NCBI RefSeq assembly: GCF_026151205.1
Contig: NC_087082.1
Span: 2,322,001 to 2,386,000, forward strand
DNA from: Bolinopsis microptera
Taxonomy: Eukaryota; Ctenophora; Tentaculata; Lobata; Bolinopsidae
Reading direction: 5' to 3'
DNA: 64,000 bases
Shown: positions 13,569 through 25,500 of the stretch, one piece after another
Layout of the letters: every line of letters starts with the position of its first letter
How positions within the stretch are numbered: position 1 is the first letter of the stretch
Notes under the pieces: generated by a model
The model's input: only the letters and a program-made list of their open reading frames with translations
What the model was told of the DNA's origin: nothing
Database searches by the model: none
Program-made: the position numbers and the translations under genes

Positions 13569-16500
13569 ACACACTAAATCCCCGATAATATTCGCCCCTT
13601 TGCCACGCCGCGCTCCAATCACTCCCACACTCATCAGGATATCTTGCTGCTTACTTCCTGGATGTATGAGAGACCAAGCATGTTAGCGGGCTCCAACCTC
13701 AGCTAATAAGATATCATGCACACCGTGTAACTTATTTGGTTTGAGAGTATCAGTGTTGGTTTCAGCCAAATTCCAGGCTCCCACAAAAATTTGGTGATCC
13801 AGGATCACTGATCTTGTTTTCTGGCTGTGAAGCATGCTATGTTGGTGAGTTCCCAAAAGAAAGAGAGTAATAAATTGTGTTCCGGCTGTCATGACGTGAT
13901 CCGTGTGGTTGAAAGAAAAAAGAAAGAAAACATGCGTGTTTAGAGCAGTCTGCAAAATCACTCCAGTGCAGTGATCTTATACATGATTTGTTGTTGTTCC
14001 AGCTGTCTGCCAGTTAGAATTACTGCAGGAACTCTTAATGATAACAAAATGTACTTCATCATTTGTTTCGTCTGTCATTTAAGTATGAGGCGTTGATAGG
14101 GTATTATGTTCATGATTTAATTAAAACAGATGGTGTTCTCTAAATAATTGGCAAGTCTAGGCGTTATTAAAACAGGTGTTCTGCTGGAAAATGTTGCCGT
14201 GTCTTATCTGCAATTAACGGGGAATCTGTTAATGATAAAGGCTCTTATCTTAAGATTCTAGGAATTCGTCTAGGAAGGCAGTCTAACCCATGATGTGAAA
14301 AATACCATGAACATTTTATCAGTCCTTGTTGATGGCCAAGAACCAGTGCGTTGATCACGGATTTGTGGGAAAAGCGGCTCACTGGAATTTCATGAACATT
14401 CATATTCATCAAATGTGCGGCTCGCTCCTTCAGTTTATAAAGGGAACCCGAACACTTATTTAATAATTTGGAGAGCGCAATTGCATGTCAATAGAAATCT
14501 GACAGTGACTTATGGCCCCTGGCCCTGGGTACCAAAAGGTACCCGGGGCAAATTTTTTTTGAAAGGTGTCTTTCGGGCATGCTCGGGCATGTCCAATCGC
14601 GGAAGTCCGATCTAATAAACTATGAAACAACGATCTGAATTAATATACGAATACCTCTCAATTAATCGAATCATGGTTTGCCATTGTGGTACCTCCCCAG
14701 ATCATCTACACTCGATCTCTCTTCAGTATTTATAAAACTTGTTCCGTGAAACATATTTATTCAAATGTCAACTTTTGAGCCTTAAACTTCTTTTCATTAG
14801 TCGTGTTTATAGCTGGTAATAGTCGTGTTTCATTTGACGTTTTGTCTCCGACACAGTTGTTTCATGTTGCTCTCAACAAAACTCAGACTTCTAACGAACT
14901 GACATGTGGTTGTGTGGAATTAAGTTTGGGTCCAGTCCAACTCTCCGATGATGACGGTCTACTATTTAGATCCAGGTAGGTCTGCAACAACCTTTGTACC
15001 GGGGGCACACACCATCGAGCGAGAGAGAGAGAGAGTAAGTTAATTCATCTGAACTGTGAGTATCTGGGTATTACGTGGTGTTAATCCTGTCCTTGGGAAA
15101 AGCTAATACCTGTTTACCCCGTCCACTTGATTGCTTGCCAGTACGTGGTCACGTGGGGTCACCCTGCGTTTCCCCGGCAACACGGCCATGTAATGAGTGG
15201 TGCACAATGGTTTAACGTTCACCTGATTTTCGGACTTTAATCGATTTCTGTGCAGTTAAATGGAAAATGGGGGACCCTCGGGAAGTACATTGTTCAGGCT
15301 AATTGGTAAACTGGGTTATTAACTTATTAAGATGGTACCTGATTACTTGAGCCGGCATTTTAAACAAAGCAATTAGATTGTATCTCGATCTCCTGTTGGA
15401 TATTGGATAGATATCGGGCACAGTAAATCGGAGTTTATCCTCATAATAGCTCAGCGATGAAAAGTCCGAAAATTGGGATTTGGGGACTTGGAGGGCTCAG
15501 GGCAGTCAAGTGGATCGTCTAGGTCGAAGGAAATAGTATGCGGTCCAGGCCGTTTCCCAGAACACTAAAGCATACGCCGACTGCACGGTATTTTGGGAGG
15601 AAATATGATTACAACGGGACTTCCCGACTACTTATCTACTATGATCTGCAGTCATGTCTGTATCGAGAACTATTCAGCCGCATCAGCCATTCTGTGCGTG
15701 TTTCATCAGACAGGGTAAACCGCTGATTGATTTACTTTCATTTACATTTAACTAAGTAGTTCACGGTCGCTTCCCCTCTTATATTACCAGGTAAGACACT
15801 TTACTCCTTAGTGTAGTCAACTCCATCATCAACTTCATTCCTTTCATTTTCACAATGGCAAGTCAACCTCATCCTCAACTTCATTCTCTCTAACTATTCA
15901 CTAAAGACTTGTGAGCACACGTCCCGATAGATACATACCATGGATGTGAAGTTGACCTTGGCCCTAAACCTGGCCCCATTTTCCACGTGCACACAATAAA
16001 GCTAATTACCTCATTCTAATTACCCCAACACCAGTTGGAAAAGCCCAAGAGGACTATTCTAGATATATAGTACTTGTAGTGTGTTGCAGGGAGCTGCTGA
16101 CACATAACGACATTTCCAGCTATTGTCATGCTAAGCACATTTCATTCAACCCTCCACAATTACCAAGATACAGATCAACTTACCCAGTGCATCCCGGCAA
16201 TTTTATGCAAACTTCCGACCAATTTAACAGAAAGGACCAGGTACGCTTCACTGTAGTTAGATGTTAACTGGAGCACTCTCCCTTTGTCAGATTGCAAATC
16301 ACTGCTCAGCACAAAGTAGCTAAGTCCACATAAGTAACAATCCCTCCTTTCTCCACAATGGCCGCTCGTTTAGCCTTGTTACTTACGATTATTGAATAAT
16401 CGCTCCCGGAAGATGCTTTATTTGTGGTTAAGTGTCTTCTAAATGGACGGCCGAGAGGCACCAGCTATCATAGTGTGCGCTGTAGAGTTCACCTCTACCA

Positions 16501-19500
16501 CCAGCTATCATAGTGCGCGCAACATAATTACATATTGTATAAATAGTGACGGTTTTACTGCACAGGTTAGATCTCGTGGTTCTTCAACTCAATCTAACAA
16601 TTTCCTGATATGAACCAGGGTGGGCCAAGTTCAGGGCCTTGTGGGACCCCGGTGGTAATTGACGGAGTAGTAATTCTGAGAGTCAGACACGCTCTCCGGG
16701 TGAGTTAGACAGAGAACCAATCATGTGACGTGAACAGTGGCAGGAGAGGTCTGGTGGAGTTAGCCTGGCCGTTTAGGGAGTCAGAGTCCACCCGGGATTA
16801 ACTATTCAGTGGGAGAAGAAAATCCCTGCTCAAATGAGGATCGTCGAAACATTATTAGAGTGTACCAGAGTTGGTTGGTAACCTGTGTGGAGTAAAAATT
16901 ATGGAATGTTCTCAGGGTTAAATCACGTGACACGTCAGATATGTTGTCATGGTTACGGGAAGCTGTCAACCTGATAACCACAAACAGACCTCTGCTGGGA
17001 GATCTAAAATATTCCATCGTTTCTATGACAACCCTGGCTTCCTTATCTTCCTTGTTCACATTCAGAGCAATGATCCATGAACCGATCCTTGTGATCCTAA
17101 CCTAAAATGAGTGTCTAGCCCGAGTAGTTAAATATCCTATTTCCTACTGTTAACACTGGTTAAGAGAACCCTGAGCACAGATCTACTCCACAAATGACTG
17201 TGTTCTATATATTAGTACAGTGAATGTGTACAGTGTGTACACATTCACTGGCATCCTCCCACAGGACTGCCATACCCCAGAGGTAGGCAAAGCATTCATA
17301 TGCTATCCTCTCGTGGGCCAACCAGGCCCAGCCTCTCTAAAAAAAAAAATAAAAAAAAAAGTGTGTTTAACGAGCTCGTACTACCAACTTCATTTTCTCG
17401 GACTGTAAATAAGCACTTTGTAATATCGATCTATATAATATATATATAGCTATAGATAATATATATCTAGTATATAATACATATGTGTATATTATATATA
17501 ACCACTAACTTGCAATCCAATCCTAGAACTTGGCGGGTTCATAAACTGTAGATTGGTGAGCGGTTTACGAGCATTTTATGAGTTTCATTAACTTTCAGGA
17601 GATGCTTATTCAGCAAAATACGGGACCTCATATTCTCATAAATATGTGTGTTCGGTAATGTTTGTCTTGTTATGAGCTGGTTCAAAGTGTGGTGCTGCAA
17701 ATATTAATTTATAATAAGTAACCGTGACAATGAAAGGTAAAACTGAGGAAACCACGGGGACTTTCTAGAGATGGAGAAACGTTAAAATTCAATGTTAAAT
17801 TAATCTGTTCATGACCATGTGTTAGTTGTAGATTTTAAATTTTCATTAATCTCAAATTGCCTCAAATTTTATTTTTATAATTTTGCCCTTCCAAACCTAC
17901 ACTGTCTCAAATTGTATTGATACTGAACCGCTGGACAATAGACAGGCGTGAGCCTTCTGTTATATATCTGCAAATAATAATAATAGCAATAAAACTCTTG
18001 AAACGCAAACCACGTGACGTTGATCCTAACGCCTGATTGGATACCTGGTTCCTACATTGTCTCCTTATTGGTGGAGAACCAGTAACAATGGTATTATCGG
18101 AGGTGCACGACCAATTGGTGCACGTGGTGTTAACCAGTAAATTTAAAACGTGTGCATGACAATATACCATGTGTTGAAACTGTCGCGACGAGTAGACAGG
18201 GAGAGGGTTTACTGTTTACTGATATCCTGCTATAATATAATTCATAATTAAATAAATAGAGAATAAAACTAAAACTCAGACTGTAACCTGAATCTCCCTG
18301 TATACTCGTCGCGACAGTTTCAACACAATTTAAGTTAAATTGGTTCAATAAACTTGATAAACCTGATAAACTTATATAATGACGCTTCTAGCTAAATTAA
18401 ACCGCATATTTAAAATTGACAGATTACTGCTTATCCATATTGTCATGTCTGTTTTACACGTCATGACTCATGTATTTTGAAAGCTCCTGCTAAACAAACT
18501 TTTCGTATCACTTATATGTCTTGTCTAGACTCTAGCTTTAATACCGAATATCATATTAATAGTCGTTAATAATAATAGATTATGGAATTCGTTAAAACTG
18601 TTATCAAATGAACACTATCTAAGGCTCTAAGGGCCTTGTATTGCGCATAGAGATTTTATTGTGCCTAAAACCCAGAGTTCTTGAAATAGATAAGATTGTG
18701 TTTTTATCCTCCGTTCATAATTCATATATGAACAGTTATACCATAGTTTCTAGAGCGTAATATTTCCCCAGAAAGTTTAATGTAACCAAACGCTGGCTGA
18801 ACTAAAATCTAAACGTTTCCTGTCACAGCACTTGCTGTCCGCTAAAATCTCAAAATATCCCCCAACATTCACAACATTCAGGCTCTCTTTCTAAGAGCTC
18901 CAGATGTGTTAAATATAGCGGCCTCACTAAATATCATCCGTAACATCTTCTTATTACACCTCCTAATTCTCCTTATCACGCCCGGGTAATCATCTGATCT
19001 GACTCAGTTCCGGTCTTTTAAGTTAAATCAGGTTTAGAAGGATTTAGAACACGATGTGGAGTGCGAGGAGGTGGTCAAATCAGGGGAATTGGGGATGTTC
19101 AAATTATACTGTGCTTATGCAGATATTTACATGGGTGTTGAGTCCTGTGTAATCCTGTGGATGTGATGCGTTGATATTGAATTCAAAATAAAATAATCAA
19201 GCTTTTAACTTCAATTCACAAAACTTTTGACTGCCATAAATTATAATATTATAATAAAAAACTAACGGCATATAATTTATGCATTAAATCATTCAACTAC
19301 ATCAATCTATCCGTTTTATACCAGTCTACTCGTGCGACACATACCTGAACGCAACTGTGACCCAACTTAACTGTAACTCCAATTAAATATATAACCCCAC
19401 ATTCCACCACATTCCACTGACCGAGATGCCATTCCAGGTGCAACAACCGCGAGGGAAGCTATAGATGTAGCTGTATTGATAAGTTTGAGCTTGACGGGGA

Positions 19501-22500
19501 TGGGAGCACCTGTGTGCCCATTGATCCCTGTCTGAAATCTCACAACAACTGCGATCAGGCGAGTTTACTATTTAATATGAGATTGATGTCTTGATTTCTA
19601 CCTCTCTAGGATCTGTTTCTTTCTTGATTGATTGTGTAACTGTTCTTACCTTTATTATACCTACATGTATTGTATGGTTTCTGCCTCTATTAAGTTTAGT
19701 GTGGTTTACAATAAAAGATGTTTTAATTTTGTCTTTGCCTTGTGATGAGTTATACTTATGTTCACTTTTACACATTTGCTCACATCACTCACAGTCAGCC
19801 GCTCTGACATGGTTAACCACCTTCCTTGTGTTGTTGGTTAATCATATGAGCGGGATATAAATACCTCATTTCATTTCATTTCATTTCATTTGTGAACTTA
19901 ATTTATTGGAAACTGTTTATTAGATCTTTTAAAATGAATTTTCTAAACGCTGTTGTTCGGGGACTGGGGAGAGATGAATCATTAGTCATTGCATTTATGA
20001 TAGTAATAATACAAATTAATTTAAATAAATGGTGTTTAAAACACAACTATCAACGCTTCTTTTAAGTTAAATAAATTCTTCTGTAAATGAAACGTCGTGT
20101 GCCTCCCCATCACGTCTGAGATGTTAGGTGCTTTATCTCGTTGCTCCACAAAGTGAGGTCCACAAAGTGAGGTCCACAAAGTGAGGTCCACAAAGTGAGG
20201 TCCACAAAGTGAGGTCCACAAAGTGAGGTCCACAAAGTGAGGTCCACAAAGTGAGCTCCACAAAGTGAGCTCCACAAAGTGAACTCCACAAAGTGAGCTC
20301 CACAAAGTGAGCTCCACAAAGTGAGCTCCACAAAGTGAGCTCCACAAAGTGAGCTCCACAAAGTGAGCTCCACTAAAACACGATCATTACATCATTTTGC
20401 AGAGTTACTTGTAGCTATTTGTGTTAAAAGTATTAACCCTTCTCTCCTCCTCAGCTTTGTCAGAGAGTAGGAGAGAGAGACTACCAGTGTGGCTGTACAG
20501 ACGGGTACGAACTCCTGGAAGACAGAAGAACTTGCGTCGGTCAGTCTCATTTTTAATTGATAATTTGCAATTGAAACAGTTTAATGAAAACATAGGCTCA
20601 AGACAATGGATAAGAAAACAGAAAAAGTCGGTTTGATAGGATGGATTAAAAACATTGGCTCGTAATACAATGAATATATCGAATAATCTAGAAGAAGTAG
20701 TCTAGACTGTGGTTGTGCGTCTTTTCTCGTGCAATGATATTGTGTCTTATCTGACAATTCTGAGTTCGCTGAAGAAGAAAAAAACAGGCCGTCATAAACA
20801 TTTTTTATTGTGGAGTTGGAATTAAAATCAGAATTTGTGGAAATTTAAGTTAAAAATAATGTTTTCATAAACTAGACTAGATCTATTTTAGCTCACATTA
20901 CTGTACAGTGTACAATCTACATATATCTAATTTTCTTGTATTAATTGTAGGACTCTATAAAATATGAAGTGTAGCTGTTACCGCGAGGTCCGCTGCAAGT
21001 TCTGTGTACTCAAGCGCACGCTCACAATACTTACATCAGGCCCACAATACCACCGATTTTAATGAATTCTCCCTAACGGGTCACGTGGTGTCACGTGACA
21101 CAACTCTCAGCCAATCAGAGACCAGCGAGGAATCCCAACAACCAATGGGGGCCCTGTATTTGTATTGTTTAGGTGGCGGAAGTCATGTGTCGTGTGAGTG
21201 ACAAGTTAACGACAATTCAGATTCGGTAGGGCACTCGCTCCCACCTGTATCCCTACAGTCTAGCAGAGGGTTGAGAACCAATAACTATCTCTGGGCACTA
21301 CCCATAAGTCAGATAAATGTGAAGTATTACTAATGGTTCATATTTAATAACCAATCTCCCCTAATATTCCATTCCAATGCTAGTTGCTGCAATTCCAATT
21401 CAACCATTGTCTTAGATTGCTGTCATCGTAGCACCTAGATTGTGAAAGATTGCTCAAACTTAACATATGAGGTAACCATGGATACCGTGGTCACGTTTTC
21501 TAGATTGGGCGACATCTGTCCGAAAGCGACATCTGTCCGAATCAGAAAATATGTTATTTGGACAATAGTTTATGTCGGATCCTACCGTACGATTTTCTTA
21601 AAACTTTCCATAAAGTATGGTGGTTATATGACGAATAATATGTGTAAGTTTGAGCGAGTTTCTATGAGCCAAGTTTAAGATATTACCTTAACCGCAAAAA
21701 ATATATCCAATTCGGTGGTACTCAGTGGTTCCAAAGCATATATCTGGAGATCCAACGATACGATTTTCTTGAAAATTCTTCAAACTTACACATATTATTC
21801 GTCCTATAACCACCATACTTTATGGAAAGTTTTAAGAAAATCGTACGGTAGGATCCGACATAAACTATTGTCCAAATAACATATTTTCTGATTCGGACAG
21901 ATGTCGCTTTCGGACAGATGTCGTGTTACCCGTTTTCTAACTGGGGCTGGTTTCAGTAACGGTTGTGTTGTACCCGCGGGGGCCAACATTATCTTGCATG
22001 ATCTGATAGAATAGATCATAGACAATAGACATGATTATGTATCATATCACCATTTCTTCCGTCTTGGTGGTAACTGTTTGATAAGGTACGTTTTTAAACT
22101 AGGTCATTAAGAAGAACTTAGGGTTTTAAGATTATCTTGCAATTATCGTAATAATTGGAGATTTAATAACCATGGTCAGAACATTTTTAAAAAGAATTCC
22201 CAGGAATCAGAATGATGGTACTAAACTTAATGTAATCAGTACATGTTTTAATTCTAGAATTGTATGTGGTAAAAATATTTTTTCCAACATACTGTATGCC
22301 AGCATGATTTAATGAAACATTAAAAAAGAACACACCAATCTTATTTAAATCGCTTACTTGTAATATTTATAAATACACTTTTAACTTAATAGGAGGGTTC
22401 AACAGTTAAAAAGTTAAAATGAGATCTTTAAAGAAACATACTCAATAAACCTATTTATAGAACCTGAATTTTAAATGTTAATATCCTTACTTAGAAGCAA

Positions 22501-25500
22501 GTAAGTGATTACTGGTGTGAACTGTTATATTATGTAATGCAACAGAGAAATCGGAGGCAGGAACTGATGTTTAGTGAATAAAATTAACATCTACCACATA
22601 AATATTTTTTATTGTTGATGTTGTGTCAATCTTGAAATAAGTTATCATTTAAAGTTAAATATAATGTTATCTTTTAAAGCACTGGTGTCCCCATACTGTT
22701 ATTCTCAAGGGAAGTGTCTGTGTTACTAAAGGCTGCACGACAAAGGGGGGCCCTCCATTATTAGGGGTCAGATCATATGACGTATAATTAGTGATGTGAC
22801 GTATAATTAGTGATGTGATCCACCAGCTATGATTTACAGAACATGTGAACTCTACCCTATATCTAGCCCATTTGATTGATTGATTGGGGGACTGGTCCGT
22901 AGTACCAGCCAATGTTTACTCAAAAGTAATATATAATTGAAATAAGTTAAATATTCATCCCCGAGGGGCACGCAGATTATAATTGTGATGTTATCTATTA
23001 AAACTATTCAATTAAAATTTTTTTTTATTGGTCGAGTCGACTGGCCCTGATCTGCAAACATATTTGATATTTATAGTAACTTTATGATGCTGCCTCACCG
23101 CAATTAGGTGTGTTATCAGTGTAGATATGCGCTATGTGGCAGTGAAATAAGGAATGTGCTGTTAGAATGGCAGGTGGTTTGAAATGTTGTCCTGATTCAG
23201 ATTGTTTAATTTGAGCTGTATGAGTTTGGTTTTGAGTGATTATTGACTATGTTCTTTGTGATTTACGTAATCCGGGTAGGTTGTGGAGTAAAAATGGTGG
23301 CCATTCGTCGTTGCAGCCAGCACTTTGCAAGTCTAGTAGTACTTTTTTTGACGAATTCTTATATATGTTGATAGAAAATATACTGGATGGGCATGTAATG
23401 CGAGTGTTATGCTCTGAAATAGCGAGCATTGGGCCTTTATAAAAGATGCTAGATCTCAGGTCAGTCTGTGAGTAAATTGATAACCAGTCTAAGTTTTGTT
23501 CGTGTGTCGTTCCTTGTTTGGGTGTGTTAGGAGGGAAAAGTTCTGAAATCGATTTAGGTAACAAACTAGACATATTTCGAACTTTGTGCAGTAAAATAAG
23601 TGCGTTTTTAACGATAACCCCTTGAACGGTTAAGACCTCGTGTTCTTTAAATGCTAGTTTTGTGTGCTCTGGCAGTTTTCCGTCCTTGTAGTAGTAGTTC
23701 ACATTTCCGGCCATAACTGCCCTCATGCCTTGTTTTTGTTTAGCAAAAAGAGATTCTATAAGAGATTTTGAAGCAAATCCCCATACAAGTGAGCAGAAGT
23801 TTAAATGGGACTGAACAAAACTTTGGAAAATCTGTAAACGGGCCTTCATTGGCAATTTATGTTTTATCCTGTACATCACCCCAATAAATCTTGACATCTT
23901 GCTCCTCAGTGCTTTTATGTGGTTACTCCAGTTAAGCTTTTCATCTACAATTACACCAAGAAACCGGGCTTCAGTTTTACGTTCTAATACTGTATTTTCT
24001 ATTTGTACTTTAATCAATGATGGTTCTATGCGCTTTTTAGAGAAAATCATATAACACGTCTTTTTTAGATTTAGTGCTAATCCGTTGCTATTAACCCACC
24101 GTGATAATGTTTCCGTTAATTGGTTGACCCTTAGCATTAGTTCTTGGACATTGGAACCGTTAATAATGATATTTGCATCATCTGCATAAAGTATGAATTT
24201 TACCATCATGTTAGAAATACCGGGAAGATCGTTGATGTATATGACGAAAAGTAAGGGACCTAGTATGCTCCCTTGTGGAACACCATGCACAATAGGCTTG
24301 TGGGACGAATGTGAATTGTTTATTGCTACATATTGGCTTCTATCACTTAGGTACGACTCAAACCACTTTAGAGCTATTCCCCGGATGCCGTAGTGCTGTA
24401 ATTTATTTAGCAGTGTAGCATGATCCAGGACGTCAAACGCTTTACTGTAATCTAATAATAGTAGTAGTGAAATTTGGTTTTTGCTAAGAGAGTGTAAAAT
24501 TGTACTTTGTGCATTAAGAAGAGCATGTTCACAGGACCTTCCTGGACGGAAACCATACTGATTTTCGAATAAAGAACTATTTTTGTTAAGAAATTCTAAG
24601 ACACGTCGGTGCATCAGTTTTTCGTAGATTTTTGAGAAGGAACCTAAGAGAGAGATGGGTCTATAATTTTCAACGTCAAGTTTAGAGCCTCCTTTATGGA
24701 TGGGAGTTACTTTGGCAATTTTAAGGGCCTGTGGAAATATGCCTGTACTTAAGGATTCGTTGATAACTTTTGCTAATATAGCAAGGAAACTATCGCTGGA
24801 ACTGGCTACTTTTAGTGGTTCAATTTTTGTGTCAAGGGTCGCTTTGTTCTTCAAACCAATAATAATTCTTTGAATTTCGATCGTTTCGGCAGGCTGTAGA
24901 TAGATTGATTGAGAACAGGATGTGGGCAGATATTCTTGGAACCCCCCAGGGTCAAAGGTCTGACGGGCACTTATCTGAGTTTTGATGTTCGTAGCAATGT
25001 TCGAGAAATAGTCATTAAACCTTTCAGCCACGGTATCTTCAGAACTCAAAATCGACCCGTCCGAACCTTTGAGTCTTAACTGCTCAGTTTTCCTGCTTCT
25101 ACCAAGTAAACCGTTGATTATTTGCCATTGTTTTTTGGAGCAGTCCTGGTATTTTTCGAATTGTTTTTTATAGTATCGTTGTTTGGCAATGTTGACATGT
25201 TTTTTACAGAAAAGTTTTAGCTTTTTATAGGCCTCTATGTTATTCATTGTAGGTTCAAGTACTTTACTATGATAACTTTCTTGTTTCCGCGCACATGCTT
25301 CTTCAAGCCAGGGTAGTATCCAGGGTTTAGTATTAGAACGCTCATGCTCACGGCGAATATGATTGATTTTTAGTGGATAGGCAGTGTTATAGTGCTTGGT
25401 GTATATATCTGCAAGTTTTCCGTATTGCAGACTAGCGTCGTCTGTACTTAATATCTCGTCCCACGTTTCCCCATCGATGAGTTCCCTAAAAGCAGCATTG

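Larger units (their letters stand above)
10835..19437 (+). other. Intron 4 (8.6 kb)
   Basis: Repeat-bearing intron. It holds a 49-bp-arm inverted repeat (11072-11516), a run of 16 G (11690-11705), a CA microsatellite, a 19-bp duplicated segment (16455-16515), a perfect 15-bp-arm palindrome (17218-17250) followed by an A-rich tract, an AT-rich TATATA stretch (17425-17500) and a MITE-like inverted repeat (18171-18326). No coding exon was recognised on either strand. Confidence 0.65.
19559..20454 (+). other. Intron 5 (GC-AG)
   Basis: 896 bp. The first part ends in an ATTTC pentamer tail typical of a retroelement 3' end. The last part is a 14-bp satellite that stops about 80 bp before the next acceptor. 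Confidence 0.75.

Noticed and set aside
13683-13961. 92-codon minus-strand frame in intron 4
   Set aside because: Translation resembles no family I can name; perhaps decayed retroelement.
20036-20373. Overlapping antisense frames of 70-107 codons with repeated LTLWSSLCGAHF-like units
   Set aside because: All arise from the 14-bp satellite, whose period is not a multiple of three and which lacks stops. No splice or promoter support.
20145-20373. Regular repeats resembling a CRISPR array
   Set aside because: Units are head to tail without spacers, in an animal intron.
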